Shown here: piece after piece, positions 33,398 through 41,657 of the stretch | How the letters are laid out: every line of letters starts with the position of its first letter | Numbering within the stretch: position 1 is the first letter of the stretch | DNA from: Persicobacter psychrovividus | GTDB taxonomy: Bacteria > Bacteroidota > Bacteroidia > Cytophagales > Cyclobacteriaceae | Assembly: GCF_036492425.1 (NCBI RefSeq) | Contig: NZ_AP025292.1 | Coordinates: forward strand, 434,001 to 498,000 | Direction: 5' to 3' | Length of the DNA: 64,000 bases | The notes under the pieces: generated by a model | Database searches by the model: none | Seen by the model: the letters and a program-made list of their open reading frames with translations, nothing else | Told to the model about the DNA's origin: nothing | Position numbers and translations under genes: made by a program

Positions 33398-34261
33398 ATG
33401 GAAAAAGCATTCAATGGCGCGAAAGCGCTAAAAAATTATATAGCGGAGGCACTGACCCCCATTTTAGGGGATCGTGAAGCTGAAAGTGTTACCTTTGGAT
33501 TACTCGAAGACCTTTTTGAAATTGATAAGATGAAGGTGATGACCAATGAGCGTTTGTCATTGCTTGAAGAGGAGTATGATGAATTGTGGGATGCTGTGGA
33601 GGAATTGAAGCAGGGGGTGCCCTTGCAGCATGTTACAGGAGTTGCGCCTTTTTATGGCCATAAGTTTATCGTCAATGAACATACCCTGGTGCCACGCCCC
33701 GAAACCGAAGAGTTGATCAAGTTGATCTTGGATGAGAATAAAGACAACGAGCTTTACAACATTCTTGATATTGGTACGGGTACAGGCTGTATTCCTATTT
33801 CCCTTGATTTGGAGATGCCACATTGCGATGCTTTTGCGGTGGATATTTCCGAGAAAGCCCTGTTTGTTGCCCGACGCAATGCAGTATATTTGGATGCAGC
33901 GGTGAGTTTTGAACAAATGGATGTACTGAAGGATGAGCTGCCTTTTGATCAGCAGTTTGAGATTATTGTCAGCAACCCACCTTATATCTGCGATAAGGAA
34001 AAAGCGGACATGGATGCCAATGTATTGGAATATGATCCACATTTGGCGCTGTTCGTTCCAGACAATGATCCGTTATTGTTTTATAAAAAAATTGCTGATT
34101 TGGCATTGACGAAATTGACTGCCAACGGGAAGTTATACTTTGAAATCAATGAGGCTTATGGTGCAGAAACCAAAACCATGTTGGAAGAGAAAGGCTATAA
34201 AAATGTGGAGGTGTTTAAAGACCTCAATGACAAAGACCGTATGGTTCGAGCTCAGCGTTAA
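33398..34261 (+). CDS. prmC: Release factor glutamine methyltransferase PrmC
   Basis: The 287-residue enzyme methylates the Gln of the GGQ motif in peptide-chain release factors 1 and 2. An N-terminal helical domain (1-80) binds the release factor. The Rossmann methyltransferase domain has the SAM motif DIGTGTGC (124-131) and the substrate Gln-binding NPPY (193-196), which defines the family. Monocistronic; the next 200 bp contain repeats. Confidence 0.95.
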   Translation: MEKAFNGAKALKNYIAEALTPILGDREAESVTFGLLEDLFEIDKMKVMTNERLSLLEEEYDELWDAVEELKQGVPLQHVTGVAPFYGHKFIVNEHTLVPRPETEELIKLILDENKDNELYNILDIGTGTGCIPISLDLEMPHCDAFAVDISEKALFVARRNAVYLDAAVSFEQMDVLKDELPFDQQFEIIVSNPPYICDKEKADMDANVLEYDPHLALFVPDNDPLLFYKKIADLALTKLTANGKLYFEINEAYGAETKTMLEEKGYKNVEVFKDLNDKDRMVRAQR

Positions 34262-34283
34262 AAAATGAATGGACGGGGAGTTT

Positions 34284-34326
34284 ATTTGTCCGCAGATTAT
34301 GCAGATTTCCACAGATTATTTTTGTG
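34284..34326 (-). repeat. Repeat C copy 5 (minus orientation)
   Basis: Minus strand: A-rich run, then ATCTGTGGAAATCTGCATAA, then TCTGCGGACAAA. Unlike the other copies it does not precede a gene start; it lies between prmC and a convergent gene. Confidence 0.75.
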
Positions 34327-34410
34327 GGTAAGCATGGAAGGGCATATAAAGGATTAGCATGGTTTTTTGTATTTAGTTGGTCACAGGCAAGCGTCCGCAA
34401 CCAATATGAT

Positions 34411-34468
34411 TTAAAATCATGGTAATCCTTTTAATCAAGTTGCTTAAAATCCTCCAACATGATTAAGC
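34411..34468. repeat. Repeat D copy (ATCATGGTAATCC phrase)
   Basis: AAATCATGGTAATCCTTTTA is followed by AAAATCCTCCAACATGATTA, the same words as at 4795 and 36094. It is preceded by a short AGGCAAGCGTCCGCAACC fragment reminiscent of repeat A. Confidence 0.55.
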
Positions 34469-34473
34469 GGTGT

Positions 34474-34956
34474 TTATTTCTTCCGCTGAATCAACTCCAA
34501 CAAAATTTTAAACTCCAATCCAATCGTGCCCTTGTCCTCTACGGGAAGGGTACTGAAGGCAGGAGAAATCTCAAATCCTTTGATCAGGTATTGATAGAGT
34601 GGCAAATCAGGCAGGGCATTGATCATCTTTTGGGTAAGTTCTTTGTCCTGAATCATCGTCGGGTGGCTTTCCATATATTCGAGGAAGTCGAATTGCTCAT
34701 CGCGCAGCTCTTGAAATTCCTTATAACCCAGTTTTGTGTTTTGGAAAAAAGGCTCGTCCCTGTAAAATAGGTAGATGGTGAAAACACCACGCATAATCAC
34801 CCCTTGCAGGTAATTGTCATAGCCATCCATTTTATAGCCCAAAAAAAAGGAGATCAAAAGCGGCTGTTGCTCCTGAATTTCCTGATATAATTTTTTGTAG
34901 CCTTCAGGTCCAAGTTTATTGACCTGCTCTTCGATCTGCTCAATGCGCTCTATCAT
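34474..34956 (-). CDS. Hypothetical protein
   Basis: The 160-residue soluble protein is not recognised. It is mostly helical and acidic, beginning MIERIEQIEEQVNKLGPEGY, and has a conserved-looking core LISFFLGYKMDGYDN and AIR/Tyr-rich FTIYLFYRDEPFF. No signal peptide or cofactor motif is present. It lies 77 bp downstream of the PfkB kinase gene on the same strand and may share its transcript. Confidence 0.6.
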   Translation of the reverse strand: MIERIEQIEEQVNKLGPEGYKKLYQEIQEQQPLLISFFLGYKMDGYDNYLQGVIMRGVFTIYLFYRDEPFFQNTKLGYKEFQELRDEQFDFLEYMESHPTMIQDKELTQKMINALPDLPLYQYLIKGFEISPAFSTLPVEDKGTIGLEFKILLELIQRKK

Positions 34957-35033
34957 ATTTTTATTTTGTGCTCGATGGCCAACGAATGAAGCGTATCTCC
35001 TTCAGTCATCAGCCACCGATCACCAGTCACTTT

Positions 35034-35951
35034 TTATAATTCAAATTGTGAAAGATCCACAAACTGTTGAATACGGGCATCCACTGTTGCCTGATCCAAA
35101 TCCTGCAAACGCTCAGGGCCGAATTTCTCTACGGTGAAAGAAGCCATTGCCGAGCCATGAATGATCGCACGCTTCATATTATCGAAAGAGATATCGTCCG
35201 TTTTGGCCAGGTACCCCATCAATCCACCTGCGAAAGTGTCTCCAGCTCCTGTTGGATCGAAAACTTCCTCCAAAGGCAAGGCAGGCGCAAAGAAAGTACG
35301 GTTTTCACCGAACAACAAAGCACCGTGTTCCCCTTTCTTGATGATCAAATATTTTGGTCCCATCTCCTGAATTTTTTGAGCCGCACGTACCAGTGAGTAA
35401 TCACCAGAAAGCTGACGGGCCTCTTCATCATTGATGATGAGCATGTCGATCATCGTCAAAGCCTTTTTCAAATCATCCATCGCAATGTCCATCCAAAGGT
35501 TCATCGTATCCATGGCGATGAATTTCGGGCGGTTTTTCATGCGCTCGATCGTCTGAATCTGAATGGCAGGGGTCAGGTTGCCCAACATCAGGTATTTCAC
35601 ATCCTGATAATTTTCAGGAATTACAGGATCGAAGTTTTCCAAAACGTTCAGTTCTGTGGCCAGCGTATCGCGGCTGTTCATGTCGTTGTGGTATTTGCCC
35701 GCCCAGAAGAAAGATTTTTCCCCTGCTTTGATCTGCAAACCTTCCGTATCGATACCGTGACGGTTCAAATCAGCAATGTTATCATCGCCAAAATCATCCC
35801 CAACAACGGCAACGATATTATTTTTCTCTTTCAAAAAATAAGAGGCCGCCAAGGCGATGTAAGTACATGAACCACCGACGATTTTGTCGGTTTTGCCAAA
35901 AGGCGTTTCGATTGCATCGAAGGCAACCGTACCAATAGATAATAAACTCAT
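35034..35951 (-). CDS. PfkB-family sugar/nucleoside kinase
   Basis: The 305-residue ribokinase-fold enzyme has an N-terminal substrate region (GGSCTYIALAASYF), a nucleotide-binding core and the PfkB signature DPTGAGDTFAGG near residue 230, including the catalytic Asp. Start placed at 35951 (MSLLSIGTVAFDAIETPFG); the 24 codons upstream translate repeat C (EICVICGEV) and are not protein. PfkB members act on adenosine, ribose, fructose and similar; the substrate cannot be told here, although Bacteroidota homologues are often labelled adenosine or sugar kinase. Confidence 0.9.
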   Translation of the reverse strand: MSLLSIGTVAFDAIETPFGKTDKIVGGSCTYIALAASYFLKEKNNIVAVVGDDFGDDNIADLNRHGIDTEGLQIKAGEKSFFWAGKYHNDMNSRDTLATELNVLENFDPVIPENYQDVKYLMLGNLTPAIQIQTIERMKNRPKFIAMDTMNLWMDIAMDDLKKALTMIDMLIINDEEARQLSGDYSLVRAAQKIQEMGPKYLIIKKGEHGALLFGENRTFFAPALPLEEVFDPTGAGDTFAGGLMGYLAKTDDISFDNMKRAIIHGSAMASFTVEKFGPERLQDLDQATVDARIQQFVDLSQFEL

Positions 35952-35999
35952 GGTATAATGTTTTAGCTTAATGTGGGTAACTGAGTAGCGGTGGACTTC

Positions 36000-36040
36000 C
36001 CCACAGATTACACAGATTTCCACAGATTATATTTTTTATT
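36000..36040 (-). repeat. Repeat C copy 6 (minus orientation)
   Basis: Minus strand: A/T run, then ATCTGTGGAAATCTGTGTAA, then TCTGTGGGGAA. It is the closest copy to consensus, 49 bp upstream of and co-oriented with the PfkB gene. Confidence 0.8.
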
Positions 36041-36093
36041 TTTTAATACGACTGATTTGTCAATAGCTGTATGCCCTGTTGATGGTTTTAAGA

Positions 36094-36186
36094 GCATGAC
36101 TACCATGATTAAAAAGGATTTTAGGATGTTCTCCCGTTCAGAAACGATAAATCATGTAAACCCCTTTAATCAAGTAAATCATAGTC
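36094..36186. repeat. Repeat D copy, extended
   Basis: CATGACTACCATGATTAAAA, AGGATTTTAGGATG, then ATCATGTAAACCCCTTTAAT and CAAGTAAATCATAGTCA. It has the same words as at 4795 and 34411 in mixed orientation, directly beside repeat C copy 6. Confidence 0.5.
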
Positions 36187-36220
36187 AAAAAAATATCGAC
36201 ATTATGCGTTTGACAAGACC

Positions 36221-37420
36221 CTACTCCGTTTTCTTCGGCTTTTTCTTAAAGCCTAATCGGGGGTGTTTTACCACCTCTTTGTTGCGGTCAAACATATAGC
36301 GGTAAGTGTGGTGGGTCTTTACAATGCGTGTCCCGAGGTTACGGGCGAGGTGCATCATGGCAGGGTTAAAGTCCCCAATCCAGTTCATCTCCAGCTCCGA
36401 ATAATTGTGTACCTCAGGGTTAATCACATTCTTGCCCGCTTCAATGATCATGGCAGATTCAACGCCCTTGCCCTGATAAGCCGAAGCAACGCCAAAAACC
36501 ATCCCCATCAGTCGGTTGGAAACACCTTTCATCTGAAAGTATTTGAAACGCAGCATTTGCCAAAGGTTCCATTTACCATTCATATACCTGAAAATTTTGT
36601 TCACTTCCGGTAAGTTGACATAAAAGCAGATGGGTTTATCGTGGTGGTAACCGAAAAAGATCAGTCGCTCATCCATGATCGGCTTCATCATTTGCATAAT
36701 ATCACGAGCCTGCTCGAGGCTCAGTTGTGCCACTCCCTCAAAGTCTTTCCAGGCATCATTATAAACCATCACGAAATCCTTGGTGTATTTCTCAAGCTGA
36801 CTTTTCTTGATGGTTTCAAAGCGATATTCATCCGAGGTGAGGATCTTCTCTGCCCTTCGGTGGATAATATCCGGCAGGGGATCGAAAGTATCTCTGCCAA
36901 AAGTGTATTGCTTGAAGTAAACCTTGAAGCCGTAATTCTCAAACAGGGTCTGGTAATACTTCGGGTGGTAATTGTTTTCATAGTTGGCGGTGCGGTGATG
37001 CCCCTCAACCAACAATCCCCACCATTTATCGCGCTCACCAAAATTAATGGGGCCGTCCATCGCTTCAAGGCCTTTTCCTTTCAGCCATGTTTGTGCGGCA
37101 TCAAAAAGGGTATTGGCAGCTTCCTGCTCATCAATACATTCAAAAAAGCCCAGTCCGCCTGTTGGCTGGTCATTGTCCTTGTTTTTGGTGGTGTTGCTGT
37201 AGAATGCCGCGACCCGACCAATAAACTTGCCTTGATCGTCTTTGAGCATCCATCGGATGGCTTCCCCATGGCTAAAAAAGGTGTTTTTCTGTGGGTTAAA
37301 CACCACAGCGATGTCCTTGTCCAGCGGACGGATATATTCGGGGTAGTCTTTGTATAATGGATGTGGAAAGTCAATAAACGCTTTTTCCAGAGCAGGGCTA
37401 TTTACTTCGATTAATTGCAT
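36221..37420 (-). CDS. GNAT-like acyltransferase family protein
   Basis: The 399-residue protein is of a Bacteroidota family with the opening FIDFPHPLYKDYPEYIRPL and the block GEAIRWMLKDDQGKFIGRVA. The second half has a GNAT-like segment GVASAYQGKGVESAMI (about 320-335), close to the acetyl-CoA-binding pattern Q/R-x-x-G-x-G/A. No signal or TM segments. The acceptor is unknown and the acyltransferase role is inferred from fold motifs only. The C-terminus is Lys-rich (GFKKKPKKTE). Confidence 0.65.
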   Translation of the reverse strand: MQLIEVNSPALEKAFIDFPHPLYKDYPEYIRPLDKDIAVVFNPQKNTFFSHGEAIRWMLKDDQGKFIGRVAAFYSNTTKNKDNDQPTGGLGFFECIDEQEAANTLFDAAQTWLKGKGLEAMDGPINFGERDKWWGLLVEGHHRTANYENNYHPKYYQTLFENYGFKVYFKQYTFGRDTFDPLPDIIHRRAEKILTSDEYRFETIKKSQLEKYTKDFVMVYNDAWKDFEGVAQLSLEQARDIMQMMKPIMDERLIFFGYHHDKPICFYVNLPEVNKIFRYMNGKWNLWQMLRFKYFQMKGVSNRLMGMVFGVASAYQGKGVESAMIIEAGKNVINPEVHNYSELEMNWIGDFNPAMMHLARNLGTRIVKTHHTYRYMFDRNKEVVKHPRLGFKKKPKKTE

Positions 37421-37730
37421 AAATCTTTGATCCTATAATGGGGCTAAAGTGTTTTTGTTACACAATCGGTAAAGGTAAGGTTTTTACAAAGGTGAGAAAA
37501 CGATCTGCCGAAATATCGATGGTATTTCATGGATAATTTATTGATTGACCACTTTTTATCAACATGAGTCCGCGGAACGCCGGTGGCAAAGTCATTGTCG
37601 AATATGATTTATATTATATAATTAATCATGACTTATCAGCAAATTGAGTAATGATATTGGTGAGCGTAAACCTTTGTTTATGCTTTCATGTCGGGTATCG
37701 ATATCCTTGATGATGCATTGATCGAAGTGA
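37421..37730. other. Intergenic stretch before the Dps-like gene
   Basis: About 310 bp between divergent genes. Apart from the Dps promoter at its right edge I see no ORF, strong hairpin or member of the repeat families. The centre is AT-rich (near 37610-37640). Confidence 0.4.
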
Positions 37731-37762
37731 TTTGATAGGCAAAGCAAGCCTGCCTACCTTTG
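37731..37762 (+). promoter_or_regulatory. Promoter of the Dps-like gene
   Basis: TTTG at 37731-37734, a 20-bp spacer, TACCTTTG at 37755-37762. It shares the exact -7 octamer with the ahpC and ric promoters. Confidence 0.75.
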
Positions 37763-37805
37763 AACCATCGAAAAGAAATAATAAAAACATAAATACACAA
37801 TAGCT

Positions 37806-38270
37806 ATGAATTTCATTGGATTAGACGCACAGAAAGCAAATCAGTTAGCAGATCAGTTAAACGACCTGTTGGCCAACTTTCAAGTTTACTATCAAAATCT
37901 AAGAGGCTTTCATTGGAACATTAAGGGCCCTCAGTTTTTTGAGCTTCACGTAAAATTTGAAGAATTATACACTGAGGCACATACGCAGATTGATGAGGTG
38001 GCAGAACGTATCCTGACTTTGGATAAATCACCGCTGCATTCATTTGCAGACTATCTTCAGGCGGCAGAAATTACCCCTGCGGTAGATGTGAGCGATGCCG
38101 AAAATACGGTGGGAATCACCCTGTCGAACATTCAGGCACTGATCAAAAGAGAGCGTGAAATTCTTGAAATGGCAGGAGAGGCCAACGATGAAGGAACAGT
38201 CGCTTTGATGAGTGATTACATCGCCGGACAGGAAAAAACCGCCTGGATGCTGAAGTCCTATTTAGGATAA
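37806..38270 (+). CDS. dps: Dps-family ferritin-like protein
   Basis: The 154-residue four-helix protein stores iron and protects DNA by consuming peroxide at intersubunit ferroxidase sites. The signature NLRGFHWNIKGPQFFELHVK (32-51) carries H36 and H48, with E52 and the E64/E67 region completing the usual ligand set. Length is typical. It is followed 152 bp later by ahpC with a matching promoter, a peroxide-defence pair. Confidence 0.93.
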   Translation: MNFIGLDAQKANQLADQLNDLLANFQVYYQNLRGFHWNIKGPQFFELHVKFEELYTEAHTQIDEVAERILTLDKSPLHSFADYLQAAEITPAVDVSDAENTVGITLSNIQALIKREREILEMAGEANDEGTVALMSDYIAGQEKTAWMLKSYLG

Positions 38271-38342
38271 ACTTCACCGCCCAATATTGTATCAACATAA
38301 CTAATATTGTAATAAGCAAAAGCAATGTAAATTATAGAATGC

Positions 38343-38377
38343 TTTGTTGGTAAAACTGTAATAACCCTATACCTTTG
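38343..38377 (+). promoter_or_regulatory. Promoter of ahpC
   Basis: TTG at 38347-38349, a 20-bp spacer, TACCTTTG at 38370-38377. The ATG lies 45 bp downstream, similar to the dps arrangement (43 bp). Confidence 0.75.
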
Positions 38378-38422
38378 AGCTATTAAGTTTGAAGAAAAAT
38401 AAACCTTAAAATAATAATCAAT

Positions 38423-39052
38423 ATGTCATTAGTTGGAAAAAAAGCCCCATTGTTTGTTGCACCAGCAGTTGTTAACGGTTACGAGATCGTAGAAGACTTC
38501 TCTTTGGAGCAGTACATTGGTAAGCAAGAAGTAATTTTCTACTTCTATCCAAAAGATTTTACTTTTGTTTGTCCTACTGAAATCTTGGCTTTCCAGGAAA
38601 AATTGGCAGAATTTGAGAAGCGCAACGTTGCTGTTGTTGGTATTTCTTGTGATTCAGAAGAAACTCACTTGGCTTGGTTGACTACTCCTAAGAAACAAGG
38701 TGGTATCGAAGGCGTGAAATACCCATTGGTAGCTGACTTGTCGAAAACAATTGCAAACAACTACGGTGTATTGGCCGGTGACTGGGAGTACAATGACGAA
38801 GGAGAATTGGTATTCGCAGGTATTCCTGTAGCTTTCCGTGGTACTTTCTTGATTGACAAAAACGGTGTTGTACGCCACGAAACAATCAACGATTTGCCAT
38901 TGGGTCGTAACATCGATGAGATGATCCGTTTGGTAGATGCTTTACACCACGTAGAAGAGCACGGCGAAGTTTGTCCTGCAAACTGGTCTGAAGGTGCTGA
39001 CGCTATGAAAGCAACTAAAGAAGGTGTAGCAGAATACCTTTCAGCGCACTAA
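38423..39052 (+). CDS. ahpC: 2-Cys peroxiredoxin (AhpC/Prx1 class)
   Basis: The 209-residue thiol peroxidase has peroxidatic C50 in FTFVCPTEI and resolving C184 in GEVCPANW. It reduces hydrogen peroxide and organic peroxides and forms decamers. There is no ahpF in view, so electrons probably come from thioredoxin or a distant reductase. Codon use is biased towards abundant-protein codons, consistent with high expression. A strong terminator follows. Confidence 0.95.
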   Translation: MSLVGKKAPLFVAPAVVNGYEIVEDFSLEQYIGKQEVIFYFYPKDFTFVCPTEILAFQEKLAEFEKRNVAVVGISCDSEETHLAWLTTPKKQGGIEGVKYPLVADLSKTIANNYGVLAGDWEYNDEGELVFAGIPVAFRGTFLIDKNGVVRHETINDLPLGRNIDEMIRLVDALHHVEEHGEVCPANWSEGADAMKATKEGVAEYLSAH

Positions 39053-39100
39053 TCAAGCGAGCAAATAAATATTGGCGATCCTAACAGATATGCCACTGAA

Positions 39101-39128
39101 CCCTCTGATAATCTCAGAGGGTTTTTTT
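39101..39128 (+). terminator. Intrinsic terminator after ahpC
   Basis: CCCTCTGA, TAATC, TCAGAGGG, then seven Ts. Confidence 0.9.
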
Positions 39129-39227
39129 ATTTTTGCGTAAAATTATAAACAACCACCACACAAGGAAGATTTATTTCTGAAGACCTTGTAGAGAGGTTGT
39201 CCTTTAACCACGCTCCAAAATAATCGC

Positions 39228-40478
39228 ATGGGTCAATTTTTATACTCGTTTTTATTCCATCTGGCAGAATTACTGTTGCCGATTCCCGCACTTTTTAACA
39301 AGAAACTGCGCCTGTTTGTAAAAGGCCGAAAGCCAGTATTCAAACAACTGATGCACTTTCGGGCAACTTATAACGACCCTGTGGCTTGGTTTCACTGTGC
39401 ATCTTTGGGAGAGTTTGAACAGGCACGACCAGTTTTGGAAGAATTTAAAAAGCGGTATCCTGATTATAAAATCGTCCTGACCTTCTTCTCCCCATCGGGT
39501 TATGAAGTGCGTAAAGATTACGATAAGGCAGATCTGATCACCTACCTGCCAATAGATACCTGGCAGAATGCCAAGAAATTTGTCGATTTGCTGAATCCTC
39601 AGGTGGTATTTTTTGTGAAGTATGAGTTTTGGTACAACTACCTCAAACGTGTGGCGCAGAAAAATATTCCCCTGTTTTCATTTTCAACCATTTTCAGAAA
39701 AGACCAAATCTACTTCAAGTGGTACGGCGCCTTCTTTTTCCGCACCCTGCATTGCTTCGATCATTTCTTTGTACAGAATCAGGAGTCTGTGGAGGTGCTT
39801 GAAGAGGCTAAAGTCTATAATTTCAGTAAAACGGGAGATACCCGATTCGATCGGGTAGAGGAAATCTGCCAGCAGGCCAAAAAACTTCCGCTTGTAGAGG
39901 CCTTCACGGAGGGGCACCGCACATTGGTGGTGGGCAGCAGTTGGCCGCAGGATATGGTGCATATTTTTCCGCTGATCAATGGTGGGAAAACAGACCTGAA
40001 ATTTATTATTGCACCACATAACCTGAAAGCGTCAGAAATGAAGGAGATCGAAAACCAATGCGCAGGCAAGGTGATTCGCTACTCCAAAGCTTCAGAACAA
40101 AACGTTTCGGATGCACAAGTGTTGATCATAGACAACTTCGGCATGTTGTCGTCGGTCTATCGCTATGGCGACTTTGCCTATGTGGGAGGTGCTTTTGGTA
40201 GCGGCTTGCACAATATCCTGGAAGCGGCCACCTATGGTTTGCCGATCTTTTTTGGGCGTTCAGCTAAAAACAGAAAATTTCAGGAGGCTACGGATATGCT
40301 TGCACGGGAGGCGGCATTTGATTTTGAACGCAGTGAAGAGTTTGCAGAGAAATTTGCGGCCTTGTATAATGATGAGGATCAATACCAACAGGCCGCCGAT
40401 CGGTCGAGAAGATATGTGGAAGAAAATTTGGGCGTTACGGCTCAAATTCTCGACTTTTGTGAAGCTTATATAAAATAA
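39228..40478 (+). CDS. waaA: 3-deoxy-D-manno-octulosonic acid (Kdo) transferase
   Basis: GT30 glycosyltransferase that adds Kdo to lipid A precursor at the inner membrane; 416 residues. An N-terminal membrane anchor is followed by FHCASLGEFEQARPVLEE, typical of the N-domain, and the C-domain motif VGGAFGSGLHNILEAATYGLPIFFG that binds CMP-Kdo. Its presence shows that the organism makes Kdo-containing LPS. Monocistronic. Confidence 0.94.
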   Translation: MGQFLYSFLFHLAELLLPIPALFNKKLRLFVKGRKPVFKQLMHFRATYNDPVAWFHCASLGEFEQARPVLEEFKKRYPDYKIVLTFFSPSGYEVRKDYDKADLITYLPIDTWQNAKKFVDLLNPQVVFFVKYEFWYNYLKRVAQKNIPLFSFSTIFRKDQIYFKWYGAFFFRTLHCFDHFFVQNQESVEVLEEAKVYNFSKTGDTRFDRVEEICQQAKKLPLVEAFTEGHRTLVVGSSWPQDMVHIFPLINGGKTDLKFIIAPHNLKASEMKEIENQCAGKVIRYSKASEQNVSDAQVLIIDNFGMLSSVYRYGDFAYVGGAFGSGLHNILEAATYGLPIFFGRSAKNRKFQEATDMLAREAAFDFERSEEFAEKFAALYNDEDQYQQAADRSRRYVEENLGVTAQILDFCEAYIK

Positions 40479-40520
40479 TGAAAATCATTCGGAGGTGAAG
40501 AAAGAATGCTTTCAAAATTT

Positions 40521-40534
40521 ACTTGTTAACAAGT
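40521..40534. promoter_or_regulatory. Perfect 14-bp palindrome upstream of rsgA
   Basis: ACTTGTTAACAAGT is self-complementary. Its right half plus flank (AACAAGTGCT) recurs inverted at about 40625-40633 (AGCACTTG). It may be an operator or mark an RNA stem; no regulator is suggested by context. Confidence 0.35.
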
Positions 40535-40683
40535 GCTCGGAGATCAGTACCCAGTGATCGATAGGGTTTATATTTCCTGTCACAGGCACCTTTCTGAAAT
40601 ATAAAGGTGAGCTATTTCTGGAAAGCACTTGATAAGTTAAATCAGGGTAAAGTATTAGTTTAAACAGCCGACAAAAATAATAT

Positions 40684-41610
40684 ATGGAAGGATTAGTGAT
40701 GCGCTCGACGGGCTCGTGGTATGAGGTGCGCGATTTGACCACCGATGAAGTTTACCAATGCCGTCTTCGGGGGAAATTCAAAATTAAAGGATTGAAGGTA
40801 ACCAACCCTTTAGCGGTGGGGGATATCGTTACGTTTGAGCTTGAAGATACCGAAGAAGAAACAGGCGTGATCACGCATATTAAAAAGCGTGAGAATTATC
40901 TTATCCGTAAATCTACAAGGAAGGTGCGGCATGGGCACATCATTGGTGCCAACCTTGACCAGGCGATTTTGGTGTGTACTTTAGTGATGCCCCGCACGTC
41001 TCAGGGCTTTATTGACCGATTCCTCGTTTCCTGTGAATCCTATCATATTCCTGCCGTTTTGGTTTTCAACAAAGCGGATTTACTGGTGCCAGAGGCGCAG
41101 CAGATTCAGGAAGAACTCATGGAGCTTTATGAGTCGCTGGGTTATCAGTGTTTGTCACTTTCAGCGAAGAAAAAAGAAGGACTCGATGCTTTTATGGCGA
41201 TGCTTGAAGGCAAGAAGTCAATCCTTTCGGGGCACTCAGGGGTGGGGAAATCTACCCTGATCAATGCCATTGCTCCAGATATTGACCAATGGACACAAGA
41301 GGTTTCCACTTATGCCAATAAGGGGGTTCATACCACCACCTTCGCAGAAATGTTTGAAATCGAAGAGGGAACATTTTTGATCGATACTCCAGGAATTAAA
41401 GAACTGGGTTTGATGGACATCAAAGAGGAAGAAATTGGAGGCTATTTCCCAGAGTTCAGGGCATTAATGAGCGAGTGTCGTTTTTATAACTGTTCGCATA
41501 CCCATGAGCCTGGCTGTGTAGTTACCGAGGCCGTAAAGCGTGGCTACATTGATGAAGGTCGATATATGAGTTACCTCAGTATGATGGAAGGGGACGATAA
41601 CCGCCGATAA
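40684..41610 (+). CDS. rsgA: Small-subunit ribosome biogenesis GTPase RsgA
   Basis: Circularly permuted GTPase of late 30S maturation; 308 residues. An OB domain (1-70) is followed by G4 (NKAD, 129-132) before the P-loop (GHSGVGKS, 183-190) and G3 (DTPGIKELG), the permuted order diagnostic for the family. The C-terminal zinc domain has CRFYNCSHTHEPGC. Convergent with the flippase gene across a shared hairpin. Confidence 0.95.
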   Translation: MEGLVMRSTGSWYEVRDLTTDEVYQCRLRGKFKIKGLKVTNPLAVGDIVTFELEDTEEETGVITHIKKRENYLIRKSTRKVRHGHIIGANLDQAILVCTLVMPRTSQGFIDRFLVSCESYHIPAVLVFNKADLLVPEAQQIQEELMELYESLGYQCLSLSAKKKEGLDAFMAMLEGKKSILSGHSGVGKSTLINAIAPDIDQWTQEVSTYANKGVHTTTFAEMFEIEEGTFLIDTPGIKELGLMDIKEEEIGGYFPEFRALMSECRFYNCSHTHEPGCVVTEAVKRGYIDEGRYMSYLSMMEGDDNRR

Positions 41611-41621
41611 AATTTGAATCG

Positions 41622-41657
41622 TTCAGCAGGTGTAGAAATATTACAACACCTGCTGAA
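41622..41657. terminator. Bidirectional terminator hairpin
   Basis: TTCAGCAGGTGT (41622-41633) and ACACCTGCTGAA (41646-41657) form a perfect 12-bp stem between the convergent rsgA and flippase genes. Flanks are only moderately T-rich. Confidence 0.65.

Noticed and set aside
35952-36023. N-terminal extension of the PfkB kinase
   Set aside because: It translates part of repeat C; the family N-terminus starts at 35951.
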